DNA from: Deltaproteobacteria bacterium
Lineage (GTDB): Bacteria; Desulfobacterota; Binatia; UTPRO1
Assembly (NCBI GenBank): GCA_016200545.1
Contig: JACQEO010000050.1
Span: 17,128 to 81,127, forward strand
Reading direction: 5' to 3'
Length of the DNA stretch: 64,000 nucleotides
In this document: positions 1-8,052 of the stretch, one piece after another
Numbering within the stretch: the stretch's first letter is position 1
Layout of the letters: every line of letters begins with the position of its first letter
Program-made: the position numbers and the translations under genes
The notes under the pieces: model-generated
The model's input: the letters and a program-made list of their open reading frames with translations, nothing else
What the model was told of the DNA's origin: nothing
The model's database searches: none

Positions 1-29
1 CGCAGCACGGGCTCTTTCCGATCGGTCAC
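1..29 (-). CDS. Partial gene coupled to ArsR, possibly SRPBCC/AHSA1 family
   Basis: Only the first nine codons are inside the window. A GTG start at 29..27 overlaps the stop codon of the ArsR-type regulator (GTGA), so the two are translationally coupled and the gene runs off the left edge. The visible residues (VTDRKEPVLR) are polar and resemble the opening of AHSA1/SRPBCC proteins, which very often follow this type of ArsR regulator. The family assignment is inference from context; nothing visible proves it. Confidence 0.45.
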
Positions 30-376
30 GTCTCTCTCCTTCCGCGCCGCTTCTTCTTCCGCCTTAGGAATGCGTCGAGCGCGTCGAGGCGATGCTCCCA
101 GAACGCCTGGTAGGCGGTGATCCACTCCGCCGCCTCACGCAATGGTCGCGCCTCGAGCGAGAGCAGATGCTCGCGGCCGCGGACCTCGCGCCGCAGCAGG
201 CTCGCCCGCTCGAGCACCCGCAGATGCTTGGAGATGGCGTTCAACGACAGGTCGAACGGCTCCGCCAGGTCGGTGACGCGCGCCTCTCCGAGAGCCAGTC
301 GCGCCAGGATCGCACGGCGTGTCGAATCGGCGATCGCGGCAAGGGTTCGGTCGATCGGCGCGGAACGTTCAACCAT
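26..376 (-). CDS. ArsR/SmtB-family transcriptional regulator
   Basis: A 116-residue winged-helix repressor of the usual ArsR size. Residues 8-27 (RTLAAIADSTRRAILARLA) are the typical opening helix, and the recognition region around residues 33-60 reads VTDLAEPFDLSLNAISKHLRVLERASLL. No cysteine metal-binding motif is present, so this is the non-metal subclass usually coupled to SRPBCC proteins. The C-terminus is very basic (RRKKKRRGRR). It overlaps the next gene by GTGA and lies directly behind a strong promoter with a palindrome across its start codon, so autoregulation is likely. The effector is unknown. Confidence 0.85.
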   Translation of the reverse strand: MVERSAPIDRTLAAIADSTRRAILARLALGEARVTDLAEPFDLSLNAISKHLRVLERASLLRREVRGREHLLSLEARPLREAAEWITAYQAFWEHRLDALDAFLRRKKKRRGRRET

Positions 377-416
377 TTGGTTGAATGTTTCTACTCGAAA
401 GCTACGCCCTCGTCAA
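368..416 (-). promoter_or_regulatory. ArsR promoter with palindromic operator over the start codon
   Basis: On the minus strand a TTGACG -35 (416..411), 17-nt spacer and TAGAAA -10 (393..388) lie 11 nt before the ArsR ATG, implying an almost leaderless transcript. An 18-bp near-perfect inverted repeat, TTCAACCA-TT-TGGTTGAA, spans 368-385 and covers the ATG at 376..374. Such AACCA/TGGTT dyads are typical operators of this ArsR subclass. Binding there would block transcription initiation. Confidence 0.7.
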
Positions 417-579
417 CACATTGAGACCAGGCTGAAAGAGCGCCGTCAGGTTCTCGGGGGCGCTGTGCGATCTGGCCCGAGCAGCCGCTGCTATAGTCGT
501 GGTCCTCGTGTCCTTACGCGATGGTCCCGCCACTACTCGAAGCGATGCCCTTGCTCATTCCGTCTGAGACAAGCGCGAG

Positions 580-819
580 GTGGTGTTCGAAATCGTCGGC
601 GAGATTGCCGACGTCAGAACCATCGCGGTTGGCCGTCGACTCCGCGAGGCCCGTCGGCTTTTCAAAGCCTACGGTCCCGGACGTTGGCGCAAGCTCAAAG
701 GCGTTGCCAACGTTCGGCTGCCAGATGGTACAATCGCCCGTGGTGAGATGCACTGGTACGAGGCACACGGCATCGGACGAAGAGAGCTCAAGGTAAAGCG
801 TATTCTCGAGCGCCCATGA
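580..819 (+). CDS. Small conserved hypothetical protein, first of a coupled pair
   Basis: A 79-residue protein starting GTG (a second GTG follows immediately). The central stretch around residues 37-62 (WRKLKGVANVRLPDGTIARG, then EMHWYEAHGIGR) matches my memory of a widespread short conserved protein that precedes a second small gene. Its stop overlaps the next start as ATGA, so both are made together. It has no signal peptide or membrane segment. It could be half of a toxin-antitoxin-like module, but nothing in the sequence proves activity. A TATAGT hexamer at 492-497 may belong to its promoter. Confidence 0.7.
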   Translation: MVFEIVGEIADVRTIAVGRRLREARRLFKAYGPGRWRKLKGVANVRLPDGTIARGEMHWYEAHGIGRRELKVKRILERP

Positions 820-1052
820 AATCCAAGACCCGCCCTGCCAAGTACGTCGTGTGCGTCAAGAATAGAGGCTTCGTCGCGTCGCTGGAGCTCCGTAAAGTCT
901 ACCGCGTCGTACCCGACGACGCGGCTGAAGCGCGACGGCTCCTGCGGGTGATCGACGAATCCGGCGAAGACTATCTCTATCCGCGAGCTTACTTCGTCTC
1001 TGTAGACGTTCCGGTGGCGGCGGCGCGCGCGATCTCCGCGGCGACGCGATGA
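816..1052 (+). CDS. Small conserved hypothetical protein, second of a coupled pair
   Basis: A 78-residue soluble protein starting at the ATG of an ATGA overlap with the upstream gene. Its core (residues 20-52) contains SLELRKVYRVVPDDAAEARR, then LLRVIDESGEDYLYP, a pattern I associate with short proteins found next to partners like the upstream gene. The fold is unknown; it reads like a small beta-rich domain. The coupling and conserved pairing point to a two-protein complex. No enzyme motif is visible. Confidence 0.7.
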   Translation: MKSKTRPAKYVVCVKNRGFVASLELRKVYRVVPDDAAEARRLLRVIDESGEDYLYPRAYFVSVDVPVAAARAISAATR

Positions 1053-1134
1053 TTCACGCCGCAGCGGCTCAGCGCGACATCGCCCGCTGACTCGATCATT
1101 GACGGTGCGGCCCGGAGCGTGCTTTCCCCAGACG

Positions 1135-1944
1135 ATGACTGCCCGTCTCGAATTGCCCGCCGACCATCCCCATGTCGCGATCGTCACCATCGACCGCCCC
1201 GAGCAGGCGAACGCCCTCGATCCGCCGACGCTCCGGGAGCTGGCCGCCGCGTGGCGCCGCATCGCGGCCGACGCCGACATCCGCTGCGCCGTGCTGACCG
1301 GCGCCGGCGAGCGCGCGTTCTGCGCCGGGATGGACATGAAGACGACGATCCCCGCATCGCAGCGTTTGGCGCGTGGCGAGCACCTCGACGACGACACCTT
1401 CGCGGGGTTGCGGAGCGTCGCGACGGCACTGCTCGCCGGCTTCGACCTCGAAACGCCCCTCGTCTGCGCCGTGAACGGGCACGCGCGCGCCGGTGGCTTC
1501 GACCTGATGCTGGCGGCCGAGATCCGCTACGCCGTGCCGCACGCGACCTTCGCCCTCGAAGAGGTCGCGCTCGGGCTCTACCCGACCGGCAACGCGACCG
1601 TCCTCCTGCCCCGCCAGATCTCCTGGGTGCACGCGCACGAGCTCCTGCTCACAGGACGCCCGATCGATGCCGAGCGTGCGCTCGAGATCGGTCTCGTCAA
1701 TCGGCTCGTCGACGCCACGGAGCTCATGACGACCGCGCTGGAAACCGCCGATGCGATCGCCGCCAACGCGCCGCTCGCCGTGCGTGAGACCCGCCGTGGC
1801 GTGCGCGAGATTCTCCACCTCGCGCTCGCGGACGCCTACCGTCGTCAAGAGGAGATCGGCGCACCGCTGCGACGGACGGAGGACGCGCGCGAAGCGCAGC
1901 GCGCATTCATCCAGAAGCGGCGCCCGGCGTGGACGGGAAGGTGA
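1135..1944 (+). CDS. Enoyl-CoA hydratase/isomerase (crotonase) family protein
   Basis: A 269-residue crotonase-fold protein, normal length. I chose the ATG at 1135 because the family alignment begins at MTARLELPADHPHVAIVTIDRPE; an upstream GTG at 1099 would add 12 unlikely residues. Oxyanion-hole segments are AFCAGMDM (about residue 62) and NGHARAGGFDLML (about residue 110). A glutamate in FALEEVALGLYPTGNA occupies the usual second catalytic region. The first catalytic glutamate (GGxxE) is replaced by GGFD, so it may be an isomerase or another crotonase rather than a true hydratase. It stands alone, so its pathway is not given by context. Confidence 0.85.
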   Translation: MTARLELPADHPHVAIVTIDRPEQANALDPPTLRELAAAWRRIAADADIRCAVLTGAGERAFCAGMDMKTTIPASQRLARGEHLDDDTFAGLRSVATALLAGFDLETPLVCAVNGHARAGGFDLMLAAEIRYAVPHATFALEEVALGLYPTGNATVLLPRQISWVHAHELLLTGRPIDAERALEIGLVNRLVDATELMTTALETADAIAANAPLAVRETRRGVREILHLALADAYRRQEEIGAPLRRTEDAREAQRAFIQKRRPAWTGR

Positions 1945-2026
1945 CCCCGCCGGCGCGTGATGGAACGCGCCCATTGACATTCTCCGCGCTCGAGGCGTAT
2001 CGGCGAGCCGTACACGGAGGTGTCCC

Positions 2027-3952
2027 ATGCGTCATGGGCAGCAACGGGTGGCCCTCCTGTCCGTCCTCCTCGGCCTCGCCCTTCCCGTCTTGGCGATTCC
2101 ACCGCGGGCCTTCGGCGCCGCCGCGAACGTCACCTGCCAGGTGGCGATCGGCAAGGCGGCCGACAAGTTCGTGAAACTCAAGCTGCAAGCCTGGCAGAAG
2201 TGCCGGAACGCGCCGCTCCTCGGCAAGTCCTGCGACACCGTCAAACGCGACGCGGCGATCGCGGCGGCGGCGGCGGCGATGGGTGGCCTGCTCGGAAAGA
2301 GCTGTGATCAACAAGGCGTTGTGCCACCCGACCTCGGCATCGCGGCCGTCTGCTCCGCTCCGTGCGACCACATCACGAACACGACTTTCCTCGACGTCGC
2401 CAACTGTCAGGTCTGCCTGCACGAGGCCGAGGTCGATGCCCTGCTGCAAGACGAGTACGGCACGACCGCGAGCGCGCTTCCGAAAGCGCAGGCGGCGTGC
2501 CAGCAGGCGATCGCCAAGAGCGCCGCGGCGTTCACCCTCGCGAAGCTGAAGGCGCTGCAGAGCTGCCAGCACGCCTTCCAAGCGGGCAAGGGCAAGGCCG
2601 CGGCCGCCGCGGTCTGCCCGCGGACCACGACCGACGCGGCCATCGCGGCGGTCGCGAGCAAGGTGCGCGCGCGGATCGCCGCCAAATGCGACGACGCCGC
2701 CGTCGCCGCGCTCGACGTCTGCACCCCGAAGGCCGGTACCGTGGCTGCGGCCGCCGAATGCATCCTCGCGGGACACGAGCAAAGAACCGACGACATGGTG
2801 CGTGCCGAATACCCGAGCTTTCCGTTGGGCGCCCCGGTACCGATCATCCTGCATCCGCTCGCGGGCGCGTTCGTCGTCGGCCAATCGCTGATCGTCGTCG
2901 GCGAGGCGCTCAGCCGTACGGACATCGCCGACGTGACGGTCGACGCGAACAACACGCTCGTCGGCACCCTCGCCGACGACAATCCGGACTTCGGCGGCAA
3001 CACGTTCGAGTTTCTGTGGGACTCCGCCCAGAGCGGCGGAGGGAACGTGACGATCGACGTGACGATGACCGACCTGCGTGGACGCGTCGGTCACGCGTCG
3101 GTGGTCGTCATGGCGGCGATCGCTGGAGTGGCCTCCACGCCCACCACACCCCCGACCGGGCCTACGGTCACCCCGACGGCGCCGCAAACGGGACCGGGAC
3201 CGACGACGACGACCGCGGCGGCACCGACCGGCACACCGAGCCCCACGGGTACACCGAGCCCGACGCCGACCGCCTGTGAGTGCTCCGGCATCGTGATTCA
3301 AGAGGCGGGCACGTCGGCGATCGCAATCCCACCGCCATACAGCCCGCCTCCACCGGGCGCGAAAGCGGTCCCGCGCGGGCATCATCAGTTCACGCCAGTC
3401 GCCGGCCAGGAGTCGGTGGCGTGGGTGTTCGAGGCCGAGGCGACGATCGTCGGCCCGCCGCAACTCTGCGTCGAGGGCCAGCGCGTCAACGGCACGATGA
3501 CCGTCGGCTATCCGCCGGCGGCGCCCGTGGTCTCCAACAAGACGACCGGCGGCACCACGTTCCCCTTCAAGCCACCGCCCGCCGTTGCCCCCGTCGGCAA
3601 CGACGACTACACCAAGCCGGGTACCTTCAAGACGCACGCAGCCGGCCTCATTCGCTGGATCGACGCACCCGGGCTCTACGGACTCCCGACCGTACGCGCC
3701 GGCAACAAACTGCGCAGCATCGACGTGCGCGGTCACTTCGAAGCCGTCGTCAACAGCAACAGTGCGACGGGCAGCTCCTGCAAGTGCGTGTGGAACATCG
3801 AGTACACCAAGGCGTACCCCGCCGGCGGCGGCGCCGGCACGTTCACGCCGGTCGCGAACGCGGGCACGGGCGTTCCGGGCGGCGTCCCAGCCGGCATGGT
3901 GTGCCGCACCCGAGCGATGCCCTGGCCGATCGGGACCGGGACGTTCCCGTAG
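2027..3952 (+). CDS. Large secreted protein with helical Cys repeats and Thr/Pro-rich linker
   Basis: A 641-residue protein preceded by GGAGG. A signal peptide covers about residues 1-30 (hydrophobic core LLSVLLGLALPVLAIPP). Next comes a Cys-rich helical module with two units: CQVAIGKAADKFVKLKLQAW then QKC, and CQQAIAKSAAAFTLAKLKAL then QSC, each followed by further spaced cysteines. A beta-rich stretch (about 265-365) precedes a Thr/Pro-rich linker (about 370-415), then a C-terminal domain of unknown type with several cysteines. The protein is probably exported and disulphide-bonded. Related N-terminal modules occur at 24574-25911 and 34851-36185. Function is not recognised. Confidence 0.85.
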   Translation: MRHGQQRVALLSVLLGLALPVLAIPPRAFGAAANVTCQVAIGKAADKFVKLKLQAWQKCRNAPLLGKSCDTVKRDAAIAAAAAAMGGLLGKSCDQQGVVPPDLGIAAVCSAPCDHITNTTFLDVANCQVCLHEAEVDALLQDEYGTTASALPKAQAACQQAIAKSAAAFTLAKLKALQSCQHAFQAGKGKAAAAAVCPRTTTDAAIAAVASKVRARIAAKCDDAAVAALDVCTPKAGTVAAAAECILAGHEQRTDDMVRAEYPSFPLGAPVPIILHPLAGAFVVGQSLIVVGEALSRTDIADVTVDANNTLVGTLADDNPDFGGNTFEFLWDSAQSGGGNVTIDVTMTDLRGRVGHASVVVMAAIAGVASTPTTPPTGPTVTPTAPQTGPGPTTTTAAAPTGTPSPTGTPSPTPTACECSGIVIQEAGTSAIAIPPPYSPPPPGAKAVPRGHHQFTPVAGQESVAWVFEAEATIVGPPQLCVEGQRVNGTMTVGYPPAAPVVSNKTTGGTTFPFKPPPAVAPVGNDDYTKPGTFKTHAAGLIRWIDAPGLYGLPTVRAGNKLRSIDVRGHFEAVVNSNSATGSSCKCVWNIEYTKAYPAGGGAGTFTPVANAGTGVPGGVPAGMVCRTRAMPWPIGTGTFP

Positions 3953-4015
3953 CGCGCGATTTCCCGCTCCGTGCTTGCGCGGACCGCTCACGCTGGGGCA
4001 CCATCGGCGATCAAG

Positions 4016-4216
4016 ATGGCAACGGAACGCGAATACGAGCGCGTGCGCGATCTCGTCGACAAGGCCGACCCATTGCTGCTCGAAGCCCTCGCGGACGTCG
4101 ACTTCACTCTCCTCGAGTGGGGGCTTTCTCTCTCGCCGTGGGAGCGCTTGCGGGCGAGCTCTGAGGCGTTGCGCTTCTGGTCGAGCTTCCGACGTGGCGC
4201 ATCCGAGGCAAGCTGA
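4016..4216 (+). CDS. Small helical protein, partner of the downstream nucleotidyltransferase
   Basis: A 66-residue protein starting at ATG 4016; upstream in-frame starts lack support. It is helical and charged, with the segment LSLSPWERLRASSEALRFWS near the C-terminus, a pattern seen in small proteins encoded just before DUF6036/AbiEii-like nucleotidyltransferases. Its last 23 bases overlap the next gene, so the two are coupled. It may act as the antitoxin or partner of the nucleotidyltransferase; that is inference from arrangement. Confidence 0.6.
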   Translation: MATEREYERVRDLVDKADPLLLEALADVDFTLLEWGLSLSPWERLRASSEALRFWSSFRRGASEAS

Positions 4217-4688
4217 TCTCGCCGGCCTGATCGACGCCCTGCAGGCTGAAGGGGTCGAGTTCATCGTGGTCGGCGGCGCGAGCGCCGTCTTGCATGGCGC
4301 GCTGGCGATGACGCAGGATCTCGACGTTGTACACCGCCTCACGCCCGAGAACGTCGCGCGACTCGCCACGGTGCTCGAGGGACTCGACGCCTTCGTCCGC
4401 GAGCCCGCCCAGCGCCGGCTTCGTCCCCAGGCGGCGCACCTCAGCAGTGGAGGACAGCTCAATCTGCTCACGTCGCTCGGTCCCTTGGATCTTCTCGGGC
4501 GGCTGCATGACGGCCGCGGATACGACGAGCTGCTGGCGCATTCCGAGGTGTTGACCGACGGGATCCATCAGGTTCGCGTGGTCGATCTTCCGACGTTGAT
4601 CGAGATCAAGACCACGGCGGGGCGCGCCAAGGACCGTATCGTCGTACCGATGCTGCTTGCGTTGCTCAGAGAACGGGAACGCCACTGA
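4194..4688 (+). CDS. Nucleotidyltransferase of AbiEii/DUF6036 type
   Basis: A 164-residue protein with the minimal nucleotidyltransferase signature near the N-terminus: [20 protein letters not shown] followed by QDLDVV, that is GGxxxxxHG...T.DLD with metal-binding aspartates. No ATG fits; a GTG at 4194, inside the upstream gene, gives the full domain. Proteins of this size and layout (AbiEii-like, DUF6036) are often the nucleotidyl-transferring half of toxin-antitoxin or abortive-infection modules. The C-terminal [20 protein letters not shown] is also typical. Target and toxicity are unproven. Confidence 0.75.
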   Translation: MAHPRQADLAGLIDALQAEGVEFIVVGGASAVLHGALAMTQDLDVVHRLTPENVARLATVLEGLDAFVREPAQRRLRPQAAHLSSGGQLNLLTSLGPLDLLGRLHDGRGYDELLAHSEVLTDGIHQVRVVDLPTLIEIKTTAGRAKDRIVVPMLLALLRERERH

Positions 4689-4752
4689 TCGTCGCGGGGA
4701 GTGTCGATCTCGAGCCGGCTCGTTCGTCGATATAGCGAGGGAGGAACGCGGG

Positions 4753-5868
4753 ATGAGCCGGGTACGAGTACTCGTTGGCACACGCAAAGGCGCGTTCGTC
4801 CTCGAAGCGGACGGAAAACGTGACCGGTGGGACGTCAGTGGTCCCCACTTCGGGGGCTGGGAGATGTACCACCTCAAGGGATCCCCCGCCGACCCGAGTC
4901 GGCTCTACGCGTCGCAGGCCACCAGCTGGTTCGGGCAGCTGATCCAGCGCTCCGACGACGGCGGCAAAACCTGGGAGCCGGTCGGGAACCAGTTCGTCTA
5001 CGACGGCGCCACCGGCACGCACCTCTGGTACGACGGCACGCCGCATCCGTGGGAGTTCGCGCGCGTCTGGCATCTCGAGCCGTCGCCGACCGATCCCGAT
5101 ACCGTCTACGCCGGCGTCGAAGACGCCGCGTTGTTTCGCTCGACCGATGGCGGAAAGACGTGGCGCGAGCTCCCCGGCCTGCGCACCCACGAATCCGCAC
5201 CCTGCTGGCAGCCGGGTGCCGGCGGGATGTGCCTGCACACGATCCTTCTCGATCCGAGCGATCCCGAACGCATCTTCATCGCCATCTCGTCGGCGGGCAC
5301 GTTTCGGAGCGACGACGCCGGCACCACGTGGCGGCCGATCAACCGCGGCCTCGTGTCCGAGCAGATCCCCAACCCGACCGCCGAGGTCGGTCACTGCGTG
5401 CACCGCATCGCGATGCACCGCTCGCGTCCGGGTGTGCTGTTCATGCAGAAGCACTGGGACGTCATGCGCAGCGACGACGCCGGCGAGTCGTGGCACGAGA
5501 TCAGCGGCAACCTGCCGAGCGATTTCGGGTTCCCGATCGACGTGCACGCGCACGAGCCGGAGACCATCTACGTCGTCCCGATCAAGAGCGACTCGGAGCA
5601 CTACCCGCCCGAGGGCAAGCTGCGCGTCTACCGCAGCCGCACCGGCGGCCACGAGTGGGAGGCACTCACGAAGGGGCTGCCGCAGCGCGACTGCTACGTG
5701 AACGTGCTCCGCGACGCGATGGCCGTCGACGCGCTCGATGCGTGCGGCGTGTATTTCGGCACCACCGGCGGGCAGGTGTACGCGTCGGCCGATGCCGGCG
5801 ACAGCTGGACGCCGATCGTCCGCGATCTTCCGGCCGTGCTGTCCGTCGAGGTCCAGACCCTGCCGTGA
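4753..5868 (+). CDS. BNR/Asp-box repeat beta-propeller (sialidase-like fold)
   Basis: A 371-residue protein starting at the ATG behind GAGGAACGCGGG. Five Asp-box repeats are visible: [32 protein letters not shown] and SADAGDSW, the fingerprint of BNR/sortilin-like propellers. No signal peptide is present. No sialidase catalytic residues can be assigned, so a hydrolase role should not be assumed. Its stop overlaps the GTG of a MoaD/ThiS-like gene; that pairing is one I recall from other bacteria. A TATAGC hexamer at 4732-4737 may be the -10. Confidence 0.8.
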   Translation: MSRVRVLVGTRKGAFVLEADGKRDRWDVSGPHFGGWEMYHLKGSPADPSRLYASQATSWFGQLIQRSDDGGKTWEPVGNQFVYDGATGTHLWYDGTPHPWEFARVWHLEPSPTDPDTVYAGVEDAALFRSTDGGKTWRELPGLRTHESAPCWQPGAGGMCLHTILLDPSDPERIFIAISSAGTFRSDDAGTTWRPINRGLVSEQIPNPTAEVGHCVHRIAMHRSRPGVLFMQKHWDVMRSDDAGESWHEISGNLPSDFGFPIDVHAHEPETIYVVPIKSDSEHYPPEGKLRVYRSRTGGHEWEALTKGLPQRDCYVNVLRDAMAVDALDACGVYFGTTGGQVYASADAGDSWTPIVRDLPAVLSVEVQTLP

Positions 5869-6160
5869 TCCGCGTCGTACTCCCGCCACATCTGCGGACG
5901 CTGGCGCGTGTCGAGCGTGAGGTGACGCTCGAGGTTGAGGGTCCCGTCACGCAGCGCTCGGTTCTCGACGCGCTCGAGGCGCGTTATCCGATGCTGCGCG
6001 GGACGATCCGCGACCACGTCACGCAACGGCGCCGCCCGTTCGTGCGGTTCTTCGCGTGCGAGGAGGATCTGTCGCACGAGTCGCCGGACGCGCCGCTGCC
6101 GGACGCCGTCGCGACGGGGGCGGAGTCTTTCTGATCATCGGGGCGATGGCCGGCGGTTAG
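5865..6160 (+). CDS. MoaD/ThiS-like beta-grasp protein with a -1 frameshift before its C-terminal GG
   Basis: Starts at GTG 5865, overlapping the stop of the propeller gene. The zero frame encodes a beta-grasp protein with [19 protein letters not shown] and stops at TGA 6132-6134 after GAESF. That product lacks the Gly-Gly tail MoaD/ThiS proteins need. Stepping back one base at 6131 opens LIIGAMAGG followed by TAG at 6158-6160, exactly the expected ending. The gene is therefore full length apart from one missing base, or is read by -1 slippage (Phe TTC re-pairing on TTT). If functional it would be a ubiquitin-like sulfur carrier. Confidence 0.75.
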
Positions 6161-6168
6161 ATTCCTGG

Positions 6169-6429
6169 TCAACCGAGGCGATCACCTTCGGCGATGAGCT
6201 CGTGAAGCTCCTCATGGTAATCGGGAAACGTCGCCCACGCACGCTCGACCATGCCGTGGATGCCCTTGTGCCCCTCTCTGAGCGGTGCGTAGGGGCGGTA
6301 GTCGGCGTCGTAATCGGTCGCGAAGAAGTCGGGAATGCGCTCCAGTCGCCTGGAGTTCCAGATCTCCTCGGTGATGTGACGGACGATGGCTTTATTCGTC
6401 TCGCTCATTGGTAGATGGACTTTCGCCAT
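6169..6429 (-). pseudogene. SnoaL-like (NTF2 fold) protein, C-terminally truncated
   Basis: The 86-residue reading frame begins like SnoaL-like ester cyclases (NKAIVRHITEEIWNSRRLER, IPDFFATDYDADYRPYAPLR, then WATFPDYHEELHELIAEGDR). Family members run to about 130-145 residues, but this one stops right after GDRLG, where the second half of the cone-shaped fold should begin. The stop lies 8 nt from the end of the damaged MoaD-like gene. The fold would be incomplete, so it is probably a remnant. An internal ATG at 6408 is an alternative start. Confidence 0.65.
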
Positions 6430-6477
6430 GCCGCCCAGCGACGAGTGGGCGATGAGCGGCCGGTGGATCGGACGTTA

Positions 6478-6990
6478 TCAATAAGTGGGCCACTCGCAGA
6501 AGTCAGCGTTGATCTCAGGCGGGGATACGGGCGGTTCGCCGGGTGGAGGAAACGGATCGCCGAAGGTGAAGGCTTCGACTGTCGGGCCCCGAGCCTTCAG
6601 GATCGCGAGACGAGCCTTCGCCTCCTCGATCGACGGGATGTAGCCCGCGGGAACCCACCAGAGGACGAGAATGGGTCCCGCGAGAGGTTCGAACCACTGT
6701 CTGCGGCTTCGCAGCGGTGCGGCGTGGCCGCTTCGGTAGACGTAGCGGTGTAGGGCCTCGAAGGACTCCCAGACCGACATGTTGAAAAGGACCCGCTCGT
6801 CCTCGTACGCCCGGATGGCGGTAGCGTTACCTTCATCCGTTTGGAGTCGCCAGATGAAGCCGGGGCTGCCGTCGGCGATCGCGTTGATCTGGTCGAGCTG
6901 AGAGCGGAAGCCCTCCATGATCGCAGAATCGAGAGGGGCACGCATTCGGGCGACGTTCGCCTGGGCCAGATGGAAGCGCTTCGGGTTCAT
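6478..6990 (-). CDS. DUF3291 domain-containing protein
   Basis: A 170-residue protein from the ATG at 6990 (MNPKRFHLAQANVARMRAPL); the upstream extension is not family-like. The sequence IMEGFRSQLDQINAIADGSP, then FIWRLQT, and VLFNMSVWESFEALHRYVYR match the DUF3291 pattern, a dimeric alpha/beta-barrel-like fold related to heme-degrading monooxygenases. The terminal Pro-rich tail (DPFPPPGEPPVSPPE) is an extension. Biochemical role is unknown. Confidence 0.8.
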   Translation of the reverse strand: MNPKRFHLAQANVARMRAPLDSAIMEGFRSQLDQINAIADGSPGFIWRLQTDEGNATAIRAYEDERVLFNMSVWESFEALHRYVYRSGHAAPLRSRRQWFEPLAGPILVLWWVPAGYIPSIEEAKARLAILKARGPTVEAFTFGDPFPPPGEPPVSPPEINADFCEWPTY

Positions 6991-7128
6991 GACCGGCCTC
7001 CGCTCAGCACGCGTGATCCTGGACACCTACTACGACGTCCTTCATGCCACAAGCGAGGCCGCCCACCCATGCGGTCGCTTCAACGTACGCGGTGCGCTAC
7101 CGTCCGTCCTCACGAAAGGAGAAACACC

Positions 7129-7638
7129 ATGACTCACGACGATGCCCTTCGGTTGTTCGTCAAGACGCTGCGGAACCTCGAGCAATGGATGGACAAGGCT
7201 GCCGCGCACGCGCAGGCCAAGTCCTTCGAGGTGGACGTGCTCGCCCACGCTCGCCTCGCGCCGGATGCGTTCGACTTCGCCCGCCAGGTGCAGGCGGGCT
7301 GCGACCAGGCGAAGTACGCGGCCGCCTATCTCAGCGGCAAGCAGGCGCCGTCCCACCCGGACACCGAGCAGACGTTCGCCGAGCTGCGACAGCGCGTTCA
7401 GAAATGCGTCGCCTTCCTCGAGACCGTCCCGGCGAGGGACTTGGTGGGATCTGAGGAGCGGAAGGTGGCGCCGCCGTGGCTCGGCGGGAAGTGGCTCCGC
7501 GGCGACGACTACCTGATGCACGTCGCGATACCGAACTTCTTCTTCCATGCGACGATGGCGTACGCGATCCTCCGCCACAACGGCGTCGAGCTCGGCAAGA
7601 TGGACTACATCGGCTCGCTCCCGACGCAGGAAGGCTGA
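7129..7638 (+). CDS. DUF1993 domain-containing protein (DinB-like four-helix bundle)
   Basis: A 169-residue helical protein with a strong AAAGGAG ribosome site 7 nt before ATG 7129. Motifs typical of DUF1993 include LRNLEQWMDKAAAHAQAK, LAPDAFDFARQVQAGCDQAK and, near the C-terminus, MHVAIPNFFFHATMAYAILR. The family is thought to adopt a DinB-like bundle; one conserved histidine region is retained. It sits 8 nt before a DoxX gene and a GST gene on the same strand, suggesting a small stress or detoxification operon. The reaction is unknown. Confidence 0.8.
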   Translation: MTHDDALRLFVKTLRNLEQWMDKAAAHAQAKSFEVDVLAHARLAPDAFDFARQVQAGCDQAKYAAAYLSGKQAPSHPDTEQTFAELRQRVQKCVAFLETVPARDLVGSEERKVAPPWLGGKWLRGDDYLMHVAIPNFFFHATMAYAILRHNGVELGKMDYIGSLPTQEG

Positions 7639-7646
7639 GGCGAGCC

Positions 7647-8039
7647 ATGAACCGTGCACTGTGGGTCGTTCAGGGGCTGCTCGCGGCGTTGTTTCTCTTC
7701 GCGGGTGGAATGAAGCTGGTCGTGCCGCTCGAGGCGCTGAAGGGGCCGGTGCCGCTGCCCGGCCCTTTCATGCGGTTCATCGGTGTGGCCGAGGTGCTCG
7801 GCGCAATCGGCCTGATTCTCCCTGAGCTGCTGCAGATTCGGCCGGGCCTGACACCGCTCGCCGCCGCCGGACTGGTGATCATCATGATCGGCGCGACGGT
7901 GATCACCGTGGAGGGCGGCGACGTCGCGATGGCGCTGGTTCCGCTGGTGGTGGGACTGCTCGCGGCGTTCGTCGCTTACGGCCGCTCGCGGCTGGCGCCG
8001 AAGTCGTCTCGCGCCTCGGTATTCCAGTCGGCCGGCTGA
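7647..8039 (+). CDS. DoxX-family membrane protein
   Basis: A 130-residue integral membrane protein with four predicted helices (about residues 5-22, 42-62, 68-88, 95-112). The opening WVVQGLLAALFLFAGGMKLV and the PGPFMRFIGVAEVLGAIGLI segment are standard DoxX features. DoxX-like proteins associate with quinone-linked or thiol-stress systems, but a specific role here cannot be fixed. It starts 8 nt after the DUF1993 stop and lies 13 nt before the GST start, consistent with one transcript. Confidence 0.85.
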   Translation: MNRALWVVQGLLAALFLFAGGMKLVVPLEALKGPVPLPGPFMRFIGVAEVLGAIGLILPELLQIRPGLTPLAAAGLVIIMIGATVITVEGGDVAMALVPLVVGLLAAFVAYGRSRLAPKSSRASVFQSAG

Positions 8040-8052
8040 GGAGGTCTCCTGC

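Noticed and set aside
1907..4471. Very long open frame on the minus strand opposite the Cys-rich secreted protein
   Set aside because: Arg/Gly-rich low-complexity product with no motif; it is a GC-rich shadow of the plus-strand gene, which has a signal peptide, repeats and a good ribosome site.
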